Made by a program: the position numbers and the translations under genes. From Clytia hemisphaerica (taxonomy: Eukaryota; Cnidaria; Hydrozoa; Leptothecata; Clytiidae): DNA of 64,000 nucleotides. Below are positions 34,901-46,900 of the stretch, in pieces. The stretch lies in assembly GCA_902728285.1 (NCBI GenBank), contig CACVBU010000359.1, positions 2,518,386-2,582,385 on the forward strand, in the 5' to 3' direction. Numbering within the stretch: the stretch's first letter is position 1; each line of letters begins with the position of its first letter. Below the pieces are notes generated by a model, which worked only from the letters and a program-made list of their open reading frames with translations, had not been told where the DNA came from and did not search any database.

Positions 34901-37900
34901 TTTGATAGAAATTAGCTAAAATACCTAAGTCCAAAAAAGGTAAAAGTAATGGTAAAAGCTATCAATGGGGTACCATTGATTTTATAGATCGTGTTTTACA
35001 TATCTGCGCAGAAATTTAATTACATATCTGCGCAGCTCGAAATTACATAGTTGCGCAAAATAATTACATATTTGCGCAAAAATTACATATCTGCGCAAAA
35101 TAATTACATAATTGCGCAGAAATTACATATCTGCGCAAAAATTACATATCTGCGCACAACAACTTTTTCTAATTCCAACTACCATGCTCCAATCTGCAGT
35201 TTGAGCTTAAAATATCAAAAAGTAGAATGTTATTTTGGATCTTATTCTTTAATCTGAAGAAGATTTCTCGGCTCAGAGGGACAAACATGTATATACATAC
35301 CTAATGGCCTGATTTGTAAGGATAGAGTCCATCCTCGATTCAAGGTCGGTTTAGTGAATAACAATGTATTCCTCTTGACTGGGCTAAATCCTGGAAGGGA
35401 ATGGAGAAAAAACTTATTTCCTTTGAAAAAAAATCACGAAAAATAGAATTGGAACAAAGCACGTCAGTAGCAAACTCTCAAATATAATACTGATTGTGCA
35501 TGATTTCGTGTACGAATTAAACAGAACGACGAAAGTAATTTTTGAATCCACTCGCAGAATTAATAAGGGCTAAAGATTTACTTATATTTTGTTTATTTCT
35601 ACAATTCTACAAATTAGATTTCGATTTAACTTTGATGGGATGTTTACAAATCGCATGTATTTCAAAGGCCTAAGAGAAAACCTAATTAAAGATGCGTGGG
35701 TTCTTAGAGCAGGACCTCCATAAAATGCTAAGAGCACTATCAAACAATCGGCCCGGGGGAGTTTGGCAGATTGACCGACGGGTATGTGTGGCGGTAAAGG
35801 TTTTGTTTTTCAAGAAAGTATAAATGAGTGGAAATTTCAGTAAATCAAGGAAAAATTGCAAATTTTAAAGCCAACTTTCTCCCCGCAAATACCATCAGTT
35901 GGTAAACCCACTGCCCCAGAGAAAAACGGGCGCGATTCAGGAGAGATGGATCTAACTATAACGAACCTTGGTTATGCGGAAACATTTCCAAATTGATGTT
36001 TCTCAAATGTGCATTTGAAGGTTCATACCATAGGTCACCAACAAAATATTTCACATTGTTAAAGACAGCTGGTTGGTTATTGACTATATCCAAGATCTTG
36101 CTACTGTCCACGAAGATTTGATAATAATATTTCAAATCGACTTTCTGGATTTGCTGAACAGTAATTTGTGTGTATTGGCTCAAAGGTAGTTGACCAGTTT
36201 TCACACACCTGTTTGAATTCCCGTTGACTGCCGAACAAATCCAAAGTGCGTGCTGAGTGCTGTGGTGAAACCAAATTCCTTAAGAATAGAAAACAAGAAG
36301 AGCTATAAAAAGAACCAGTTGTAAAATTTCATGTAAACTTTTGGAACACAAAAAAACATGGATTAATGCTACTCAAACAAGACTGAGTCAAAAATTGTTT
36401 TCTATGGGAGGATTGGGACTGGGGTCCAGGCTTTTGTGTTTAAGGGATTGGGGGGCTCAACCGAATTATTTCAGGTTGAAGCCTAAAAGTAGTTGAGCCC
36501 AACTGGAAATCAAGGCAATCAATCACACCTCTTGGTTGGAAAATTAACCCGCTACTTTAGAGCATTAGCGTGGGCGGCCGCCAATCCACCATCAGAATAT
36601 CAGATAACGTGGTTTCCTAGTTTTCCAGTCTGAAAGCGTTTTTTTTTTCTTTCTATTGTTTCTAACCTGCATTGGAGAATTAGTTGTTTTGCTTACTTTT
36701 TGATCATGTGATTCAATTTTGAACCAATGGATAACGTTTTCATAAACCGAACAAATCAATATTTTGTTATCGACAAAGTAAAAAAAGCTAACAAAAAGTC
36801 ACATTAGGCTTGCTGTCCAAGGTTTTATGCAGATTATGTTTGTACTAAAAATAAGCATGTAAGTACCAGGTATACGGTCTCCATATTTGCCATGGTCTCC
36901 ACCGATGGTTCCATGAAGAACACTTCTCCATCCTGGCAAAACACTGATGGGTTTGATTTCAAATGTTAGCGAGTATCCACGTAATAAAGTTGATCGAGTC
37001 ATAAACTCGCGATTCTTCTTAATTGTAATGTGATCTGAAAATGGAGGTAAGTGGGTAAGTAAGTACACTAAAGCCCCTTCTCACAGACCCGGTAGGACTT
37101 TTTTTCAGCCTGCGGGGCTAAAAATGGATTTAAACTCAATGGAGATTGATACCGGGAGTATTTTTATGGCTGGTGATTTAAATTCTTTGTTTTTTTGTCA
37201 GAAAATGGGAAAATAGCGTAATATTTTGCACTGAGGATTGGAGGATAATTTTCCACTGGGGACCATATTCTAGCCTATTTTTCCAGTGGAAAGAGTTCCC
37301 AGTGATTCTGTGAGATAGGGAGTGTTAGAATACAAATGACCTTATCCTATTCTGCAGAGTGGCTATTCTGAAAGACTGAGGTTATAGTTACACAAAGAAA
37401 AAGTCTTTAAAGCTCGCTATCTATCAATTGACAAAAATTAGTGTCAACATCAGGTCATCCATCTGATTTGATATCGAAATCTATAATATCTTCGGGCATT
37501 AAACGTGATCTAAATTTACAATGCCAGTTACGCTGAAGGCAATGAAATAATTCTTACTTTTAGGGACAGTAGGATTTGTATTTTTAGGAACACAATATTT
37601 CAAGGCTCCACCAAGATTAAGATTTGGTATAGACGGCCCATCGAATAATTTGAAGACTGCTTTGAGTGGATTGTCTTGAATGGGGTTCGGAATTTTGGCT
37701 AATTGTGCAGCCATTTCTGAGCAACCGTTTCTTGCCTAAATGTAAGAAAACATCGATAATACTTTAAACTTTTTAATTTTATAAAGAACGCCTGTATAAG
37801 TGTATGTCAATGACTGTCATCAATTAGGATATTTACTCCACCTATGAATAAACCTACGAATAAACCTACGAATGAACCTATGAATAAACCTATGAATAAA

Positions 37901-40900
37901 CCTACGAATAAACCTACGAATAAACCTATGAATAAACCTACGAATAAACAAGTTCTTCAATAAATATTACCAAGATCGAACAAATTTGTGTTCTCAATTT
38001 CACCATTATATTTCATATCTGTTCATATTCGTATTTTGGCGCGATTTCCTAAGAAACTGGATGTTTTAGAATCCAAGAAGCCTTAGAATGCTCTTATAGG
38101 ATTAAAGCTGTTCGTAATATTGGCTATCGCAGTATGTTCTTAGACGATTTGCTCTTATAAAAACATGTACAACAGAAAAATTCTTACATATTGGCAAACA
38201 TCAGCTTTACTGGAGATACATTTCAAGACAGTAGTAGCAGGGTTCATCATGCATAGATTGTCAACCATTCCAGTGCAGCCTGCTTCAAAGTTGTCTGCAA
38301 CACTGGTTAATGCTTGGATGTCTGGAACCACACCCAAATTGAAAGCTGTCTTCAAGCTTAATCCTCCTGAAGAAGTAGAAATAAATAGAAATTGTTCGGA
38401 TTCATTATATTCATTGCGTAATGTTTTAGACGGAAATCCCAAAAAAATCTACGGGCGTTTGCAACTGGTTTTAATGTTTAAATTCAAAATTAGTGACAAA
38501 ACCTGGTCTTGTTCGGGTGCTTCCGTGTAAATCATTACTCTAAGATTATCACGAATTCCAAAAGAAATTTAGGGAAAAAATCTAAACCACGCCTATCTAA
38601 CCCGTGAAGTCAAAAATCTTCAAATTTGAAGTTTTACTTTATGTTTCCTTTATTAAAATCTATATTGATTTACATAAAAGATGTATCAAAGAAATACAAG
38701 GGAGAAATGAACAACTTTTACGAGGCTCTCACCTTCGACACATTGGCTTCCTAAGTTAGCTTTCAATTTTGCGTTTCCTTGTAATTTCACTTCGAAGTTT
38801 GGGAAAGTTTTGAACGGGATACCATTAATCTTGAAAACGATTTCAACTCCAATTTGGAATGTGGCTGATGGAAAATAAGGTTAAATATAAAGCTAAAAAC
38901 AGTCTCTTCGTGGCTATAGGTACTCGTGCTGGCCCACATGATGTAGTAAAACTACAACGCTAGTATTAGGAGACTGTTTAAATCTAACGTTTCCAGATCA
39001 TCTAAAAAGAACGACAAATGACTATTAAAAAGCGACAAAAAGAACGACAAATTTTTAAAGAACGACAAATTTCATATTCGCCGTCCACAACCTCGACCGA
39101 AAGTGACTGTACCACCCCTAGAGATTCATTCCTCTTTGATTGTCACGGGAATTAACTGCATGTGGTTGAAAAGAACGGCAAATTACGCATGCGTATTAGT
39201 CTCTATTTGGGTGAGCTGGAAACATGAACTAACTCTTAGCTTGTTCATAATTACATTTCCTAGATGACCATTCAAGGAACTAAATCCTTAAGAACAAATA
39301 ATCTGAGCAGATGGACGATTGGAAGCGAATTACATCCGGTAGTTATAATACTCTTGGGCCGAGTTAGCGATTGTATCAAACCTAACTTAAACACCCCCTT
39401 CTCAGATACCCAATGGGAACCCTCTCCACTGAAAAAAATTCGCCAAAATATCATTCCCGGTTGAAAATTATCCTCTAATTTTTGTCCCCACTGAAAAAAA
39501 AAATCAAATAAACCGATCCTCACGGCAAAATATTTATTTTCCCCATCCCCTCAGAAATTTCTGACTTAAAAACAAAATAATTGAAATCTCCATTCATTAA
39601 GAATGTTAAAATATCAATCCCTATAGTGTTTCAGTCCATATTTCTATCCCCACTGGCTGAAAAAATTCTACCGAGTTTGTGAGAAGGGGGTGTACTTAAT
39701 GGATTTTTTGTTGGAAACTTGAAAATAAAAATGTTCATCCAACCTGTAACTTGTGCTGTCGCATCGAGACTAAGAATTGGTTTCAATTTCAAATTATTGA
39801 GATTCTGTGACGCCCTGGCAAATACTCGGGGTCGACCAGTCGATGGATCATATTCGATCGTTAAATGATCTAAAGCTAACTTGGCAGCTTCTTGTAATGT
39901 CAAGGCTGCTGTAAATGTTCCACTTGCTTGAGCATTTAGCTTAAATTCAGCAACTGGTTGAGCCTGGAAGAATATGCCGATGAACAAAGAACGTTACGTT
40001 ATATGAGAGCAGTTTATAAAAACGCGAAAATGTCAAAGCAAAATGAGAATAATATTAGCCTCGAAATATAAAGAAATCAATTACGTCTGACGTTTAAGTT
40101 TGATTTCCAGTTGGATGTACGATTAAAAGTGGATAATTTCAGTTTCAACCAAAAAATAACCCACAACTCTACATAACTCAGTATATGACGATCGAAGCTT
40201 TGAATACCGTAGAATATCTATCCTTAGGGAAGTTACACCCAATTACTCCGATAGAAATAAAAAGGAATATACATTCAAAAATATTTCTAAGATTTTTGGG
40301 AATTTCACCCGAAGGTGAAAAAAAGTTAAAAACACGTGCTTACAGTGACTTCAATGATGACAGGCACTGGAACATTTCCAATGACAATTGTAATGATCTT
40401 TTTGAAAATTCGGACTGGTCGTTTTATCAAATCAATACGCTTCTTGTAATTTTTTTTGTAGTTCCTGAGAAAGAGAATTTGCATGGATTGTTGGTTTTTC
40501 GGATTACTTTGCTCTGATTTTGCAACAAAATCATGTGAATGAATTCGGTTTCGATGGGGGCTTTAATCATTGACGATATGTGACTTGCTGTTGAAATTTG
40601 ACGTAACATGACAGTCCTAACTAAGAGGTGATTCTCTCGGCAAACTAAAATAAAACGCCGTTTTTCATTAATTCTTTTCCATGTTTCTTTAAAGACTAGC
40701 TGACGTGCCATTTCCATTGCCAGTGTAAAAGTTTGGCGACTTTAATGCGAGGTTTCAACGCGAATATTGAATCTCTCAAACAAGAGTAGCAAAGAAGCAA
40801 AATATTGTACTTACTTATTTAACTTGAGTTCAATCTTTGGCATGAGATCAATACCTCCATAAAATTTGATTTGAATCTTTCCAGTATTGAAGTAAGCTTT

Positions 40901-43900
40901 GAAGCCAAATCCGACATGTGCGTTCGACACACCGCTAACGGTTACCGCTCCTGTAAAACAGAAAGTAAAGATTAGTTAGATGGCATGATTAGATATAGCA
41001 CAAAACATCAACAACGTCAAAGTAACGTCTAAAATAACGTCAGAATATCGAGTTTACTTTAGTCGGGTAATTCGGGAGATTCAAATTCGGAAGTCAAAAA
41101 TCGTGAAATTTTCTGGATTTGTTTTCGCGTTTTGAAAAAAACTTCGCATCCGGGTGTATTTAGTCCCGCGGGTCATGGTTTCATGCAAGGCAAAAAATCC
41201 CGAGAAACGTAAGAATTTAAGATTACAAAAATCATCCCATTGAAACTTTACAAGCTTCCACGAAGCTTTAAGTTTTGAAACATACCTAGAAAAAAGGCGG
41301 CTAATAATTAATTACTACCTCACGAAGTATTCACAATTTATCTCAAAATAAAGCAATAAAGAAAAAAAAATTCAGTCTTGTTCAAGTAAATACAAAATCC
41401 GACATACCATATTTCTTAGAGTATGTTTGTCTTCGATCAAATCGTAAACATGTAGATGAAGGGCCACCAAAAGCGATATGGCACGTCTCCTTTTGTTTAC
41501 ACGAAGCAGCACTGTTGATAAGATCTCTTGTACAGCCACTGATTAAGCTGCTAATTTGTGGGAAAGCACAATTCAAGAAGGTGAAGGTATCTTTAGCATA
41601 TCTTCCCATCTGATTGGCTACACCTTTCCAATCTAAATTAAATAAGTATATTTGATATGAAAAGTAAGGTTAAACAAAGCTTGTAACTTAAGCCCGACAA
41701 GTCAGCAGTTAAAGTGGTTGCAAGTTAGTATACTAAGTTAGAGTTAAAAGTTGTATATCAGGAGGCAGGAGGGAATATTATAGGATGAACATCTAAAATA
41801 GAACCAAAAGGTGCCGAGCGTTAAAAATTTTGAATTGTGTGCAATTCTTTTCCATATTTTTTATTAAGTCGACCTAGTATCTACAGTAGTGGAATGCTTT
41901 TTTGAAGAAATTTAGACGCGTTATTCATGATATTCATCATTGCAATGTCTTCTGCCATTACGTCATGGACCTATTAGCTGATTAGTTGTAATTGACGTAA
42001 AATCACCCATACGTCACTTACAACCAATCAGCTGTTGGGTCCGTGGAAGACATTACAATGGTGTATATCATGAATTCCAACAACTTACCAACTTTCTTGA
42101 ACTCTTTGTCAACGGTCCTTATTACTTTTTTCACATGTTTAAATTTGCCAACTGCTACTTTCGCTCCTTTCGATACAACACGAATTCCTTTATTAAAAAT
42201 TCCGGTCGGGTTTGGGAATCCTGGAATGTTTGGTACACCTGGCAGTCTTGGTGGTGGGATGCTTGGGATAGGTGGAATACCAGGAATGTGTGGAATCCGT
42301 GGGATTCTTGGAATCGGAATTCTTGGAATTCTTGGTACTGGAATTCTTGGAATTCTTGGTGCAGGAATTCTTGGAATTCTTGGTGCTGGAATTCTTGGTG
42401 CAGGAATTCTTGGAGCAGGAATTCTTGGGGCAGGAATTCTTGGTGCAGGAATTCTTGGAGCAGGGATTCTTGGGAGTGGTATTCGGATGCGCGGTGCCGG
42501 AATGCGTGGTGCCGGAATGCGTGGTGGCGGGATTCGAACTCCAGGAATGAATAACGGGTCTGATTGTTCATCTGTAAAGAACCATAAATGTAGAATAAGA
42601 AAAATTAAAAATGTTGTGGTCTTAACTAAGACAGTCAGGCAAGGTCTAAAAATGAAGAGATTTTAAAGATTTTTACGTTGATCTTTATGCATGTAGTATT
42701 TTTATAATTCATGCGTTCACTTTAAGAATGAGAAGATCCAGCGTGTTCTATTCTGTTTCGGATATGAAAATAGCAAAATGCTGAAATGAAAATCTCCTGA
42801 GCTGCTTTATATGAGAATCGAAGTTGGGAAGAGAAAAATTTCTTGGGGAAACCAGATAATGTCTGAGAGTCCTGTAGTAACTGTTAGCAAAATAAGACAG
42901 ATCAGTGATATTTTACCTTCAAAAATTACTTCATCATCCAAATCATCTTCGTCGTTTTCATCTTCTTCGTCTTCTTCATCCTCGTCTTCTGTATTTCTAT
43001 TTTCTTCTTGTGGGACGCCTATTTTCCTACTCCCTTGTTGTGCATCTTTGTGTTGAGGCGCCACTTCCGTCAAATCTTTTAAGTCTTCATCTTCTTCATT
43101 TTCTACGTCATCCCCGTCTTCTGTATTTTCATTTTCTCCTTGTGGGACGTCACCGGGTATTTCATAATTACCGACTACACCACCGGGTATTTCATTACTC
43201 CCTTGTTGTGCATCATGGTGTTGAGTCGCCACTTCCGTCAGATCTCTCAAGGGTTCATCTTCGACATCAGAGTACAATTCTTCATTCTCTTCTTCGCCTA
43301 CAAGAAATTTCGAAACAAAATCTAGTTATCACGAGATTGCGAACATTTTAGAAAAAAGCTATTCAATATTTGGATGAGCATCAAAAGTTTTGTTTGAATC
43401 GAAAAAACTGGCCTTAGAGGAAAAGATTTTTTTAAGTTTTGGGCCTACGTGGAGTGCGAAATTCATTCCCTAGCCTCTTTTTAGAAAATTAAAAAAAACG
43501 TTTAATCAAGGAGAAAGAGCATGTGTGAAGGATTTTTGAGTTTTTGAGGCTACCCATAAGTAGGAGGAAAATTCTTAACTTCCAAACAGCTGGCTCTTCT
43601 GCTCTGAGATTTAAAAATTATGCTACTTGGTTGTAAATGAACACAAACAAGACAGGTTGCATCTTACTAAATTATAGATAAATCAAAGACCACATTTAAG
43701 AAATTAACCCTGATTGACGTTACGTGGGTTATATACGCAGTCAGTCCCACAGATCCACAGACGGTTCTTGATTGAAGTTCGGAGTGAACCAAACAATTAC
43801 AATGAGGAGCTGGTTTATTGCTTAAAATTGCTTTAAGTCAAATACCTTCTTTATCATTGTCAACAAGAGCTTCTTCATCCTCCTCCTCGTCATCAACTTT

Positions 43901-46900
43901 ATTGAGTTGAATAGGAGTCAATTCATATTTTTCGTCTAGCTGCTCTTCCTCGTCTTTGGAACCTGGGAATCAAATTTGGTGCCATAATGTTTACAGAAAG
44001 GTTATAAGAGAACTCAAAAAACATGGAAGCTGGCAGGGAGTGTTCAAATTAAAATACTCAGATCAAAAGCAGAAACAAGAAGAAGGTCGTTTCCGACCCA
44101 AAAAAGCCACGCAAACGCATATCGGTCTATTCTTTAGACTAGTAAACCACGTCGTTGTATTTCGCTGCAGATTAAACTTTCAATGGGATCTATTTTTTTT
44201 AAATGTTTTCTGAATACAACGACTAGTTCCAAGAGGCGCTTTTTACTAAATAAACGGTGGAGTGCTCTTTATACCGCGGCGGAGTGCTCACTTAAAACAG
44301 CGCACTCACTCTCACGGATTAGAATAAAAAAGTAAACAAAACTCAGTACTTTTTATGCTTTAACCCTATTAGCCCCAGGGGGGGTAGAATCTACCACGCC
44401 GGATTTCTTTTGTTTATATCTCGGAGAAAAATTTTTTAAACGACTTGAAACTTTTTGACTTTTAATAAAATCTTATTAAGAGTACTTGTGCAAAAGTTTA
44501 GGGTCATAGGTTGTCCAGATCAGGTTTTATGACTTTATTGTGAAACATGACATAAAACCCAGCTAAAATCGCTTAAAACTCAAGATTTAAAGTGCTGATA
44601 ACTTCTAAACTATTTATTCAATCATTTTCAAATTTTGACACGTGATAGGCATTGATAATACAAATTTAAAAAATTAAAAGAAACTTTTTGAAAATGATGA
44701 TGTCATCATTTATGACGTCATCAAATTTTGAAAATTTTACTCATCTTCAGCATAGATTTTAAGAAAAACTCTTCATGGAAATTGCAAAACCGGCAATTAT
44801 GTTAAAGAACAGTCTTTTACCTTTCAGAATCTTTAAACAGAATTGAAATCTCTTTATTGTTTCGACTGTAATAGATTTTTTTGTAAACCATATGTTTGGG
44901 CTTTTTTCCTACAGGTGGAAATTTTGTAATGACGTCATCAGTTTTCGAATGACGTCATCAAATTTTTTTTTCTTCCTGGAAAATTGTATCATCATGGAGA
45001 GCATCTGTACCAAATTTCATGGCCATAGCTCTTCTAGATCAAAAATAATCGAGGGTGGTAGATTCTACCCCCCCCTGGGGATACAAAAGTCAAAAAAGCT
45101 TGGGGCTAATAGGGTTAAAAGCCTTTATTATTATTTATTTATTTTTTTTAAATGAGACTTTTCTTGAAAAACTAAGATTCACTCGAATTAAAACAAACTC
45201 ACATCCTGATTATTTTTTTATTTTAATGTATTATAAAAGAAGGTGAGTACAATGGAATATCAGTCAATTTAGGGTTGTTTTTTTTTGAAAAAATTGAAAG
45301 TTCTTTCTTCCAACAACAAGACACAAGGAGTTATTCACAAAAAGTATGATATTTTTGTCTGAATAAAAAGAATATGAACTGGACTGTACCTATCAGCTAT
45401 AGGTACCCCAAAACAAAAATATTCATATAAGGGGAAAAATCTTTTTCAAAAGAAAACGACATCAAAAATATAAAATATCAGGCCACTGCAGGCATAAGAA
45501 AACTTTCTTTTTGTGGAAGCTAAAAAGAAAAATACTTTCAAAAAAGCAAGAGCTTTTACAAAACATAAAATTATATGTATTTGTTCATATTAACCTCTAA
45601 TTTTGCTATAAAAATTATAAATATATTACCTACAACATAAAATTACCAAGTAGATATTTTTTTTAATTGGCAAATTGGCAAAAATCCAATCAAAATTTTC
45701 ATAAATTTTGTAAGTATATAAACAGTAAGTTTTGAAAGACTTTAACAGTAGGTATAAATTTCAATCTGAACTTGTTCAACAACACCAGGGGACAACAAAA
45801 AATAGACCTTTTTTCAAAGAGGACGTCCTGTTGAATAATTATGTAGTCCAGCCATAAAAACAATGATAGAGCCATGCATAATTACTGTATCATGCATATT
45901 GTAATAATTATGCATGGTTTTATCATTGTTTTTCTGCTGGACTACATAATTATTCAACAGGGTGGCCTCTTTGAAAAAAGGTCTATTACAAGGTAGAGGT
46001 CTGCCTGGGGGGAGGGGGCACTGCCCTTGACGACCAACAGGGACGTGCCGCGCCTGGAGTTTGAAAAGTGGACCCTGTGAGATATGAATGTTTGGTAAAT
46101 TTGGGACCCTTTCAGAAAGATAAATGATGCGGTCGAAAAAAATCGGTAAAGTGGCAAAAATGACTTAAAGTAGAAGAAAAATTCATATATTTTCTAATTT
46201 CCACCCTAAAAATTGTCTAAAATGACCAAAAATCGACCCAGTCAGGTCTACTATCTTGAAAATTAGTACAAATTTGGGACCATATCTCTAGAGTCTGAAA
46301 AAGGGACCCTGATCAGGGGCATGTCCCCGTACTTAATTCAGGGGCCGCAGCAGCGGGGGGCCACCCGGGCCTTGGCCCAACCACATTTTTTCAAAGCAAA
46401 AAGAAAATTTACTGATTCAGCTAAATTCTGCGTAAAAACCTTTAAAAAGACCTGTTTTAGGCAATCTAGAATGGCTAATTTTCAAAAATTTCTCCCCTCG
46501 GCGCCAACCATGGTGGCACCTTAGACACTAAACCGTGGCCCTACCATTTTCAAATTGGAGCCGCGACCCCTGTAATTTTGTTGCCTAAGTGCCCCCCTGA
46601 AAGTCTGCCAGTAGTGAAAACTCAAAACATCCTCGTACATCTAACATTTAGAGTCAAGGTGAAATCCAGTTAAACGACAGACATCCGAAAACACAGAAAA
46701 CCAGTCATCTCAATGTAAAATGTTGTTAATTTCATTCACAAATAGAACCAAGATGTGTCTCAGTGGTCAGCTTGTCAGAAAATTGTTTCCGTATAAAAAG
46801 CATTCAATTTTTAAATTCCAAATTATCACTTTTCATCATTTCGACACCATATATTTATTGCACCACCAAAAATGTTGTATAAATACCATACTTTTCATCT

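Larger units (their letters stand above)
28960..37034 (-). other. Three concanavalin A-like repeats (residues 787-1262)
   Basis: Each repeat runs from a RGWSL-like strand through YGDRxPxxWF, a C...GNxxxC pair, YYYQ(I/V)F(V)DG, FxNVKYY and a closing IxLEM motif. Repeats 1 and 2 are both exactly 480 nt, and repeat 3 is shorter. Each is split by one intron: after DRIPG in repeat 1, after RPLG (about 26 codons earlier) in repeat 2, and inside GDR in repeat 3. Confidence 0.85.
37558..41632 (-). other. Core region of unknown family (residues 390-786)
   Basis: Seven exons with phases 1-1, 1-2, 2-0, 0-1, 1-1, 1-0 and 0-1. Cysteine-containing helical-looking ends (exons 41632-41408, 38366-38188 and 37735-37558) flank alternating hydrophobic segments such as IVIGNVPVPVIIEV and VEIVFKINGIPFKTF that look like beta strands. 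I recognise no named domain. Confidence 0.75.

Noticed and set aside
40427-40717. 96-codon frame on - (MEMARQLVFK...) as an exon of the large gene
   Set aside because: Splicing 40950-40815 directly to 40464-40344 keeps the phase and a sensible protein. This frame has no good donor and would need an extra exon.
42043-42666. Gly/Ile/Leu-rich open frame on + over the repeat exon
   Set aside because: It is antisense to a spliced exon whose RIPAP frame fits both neighbours in phase; the + frame has no supporting structure.
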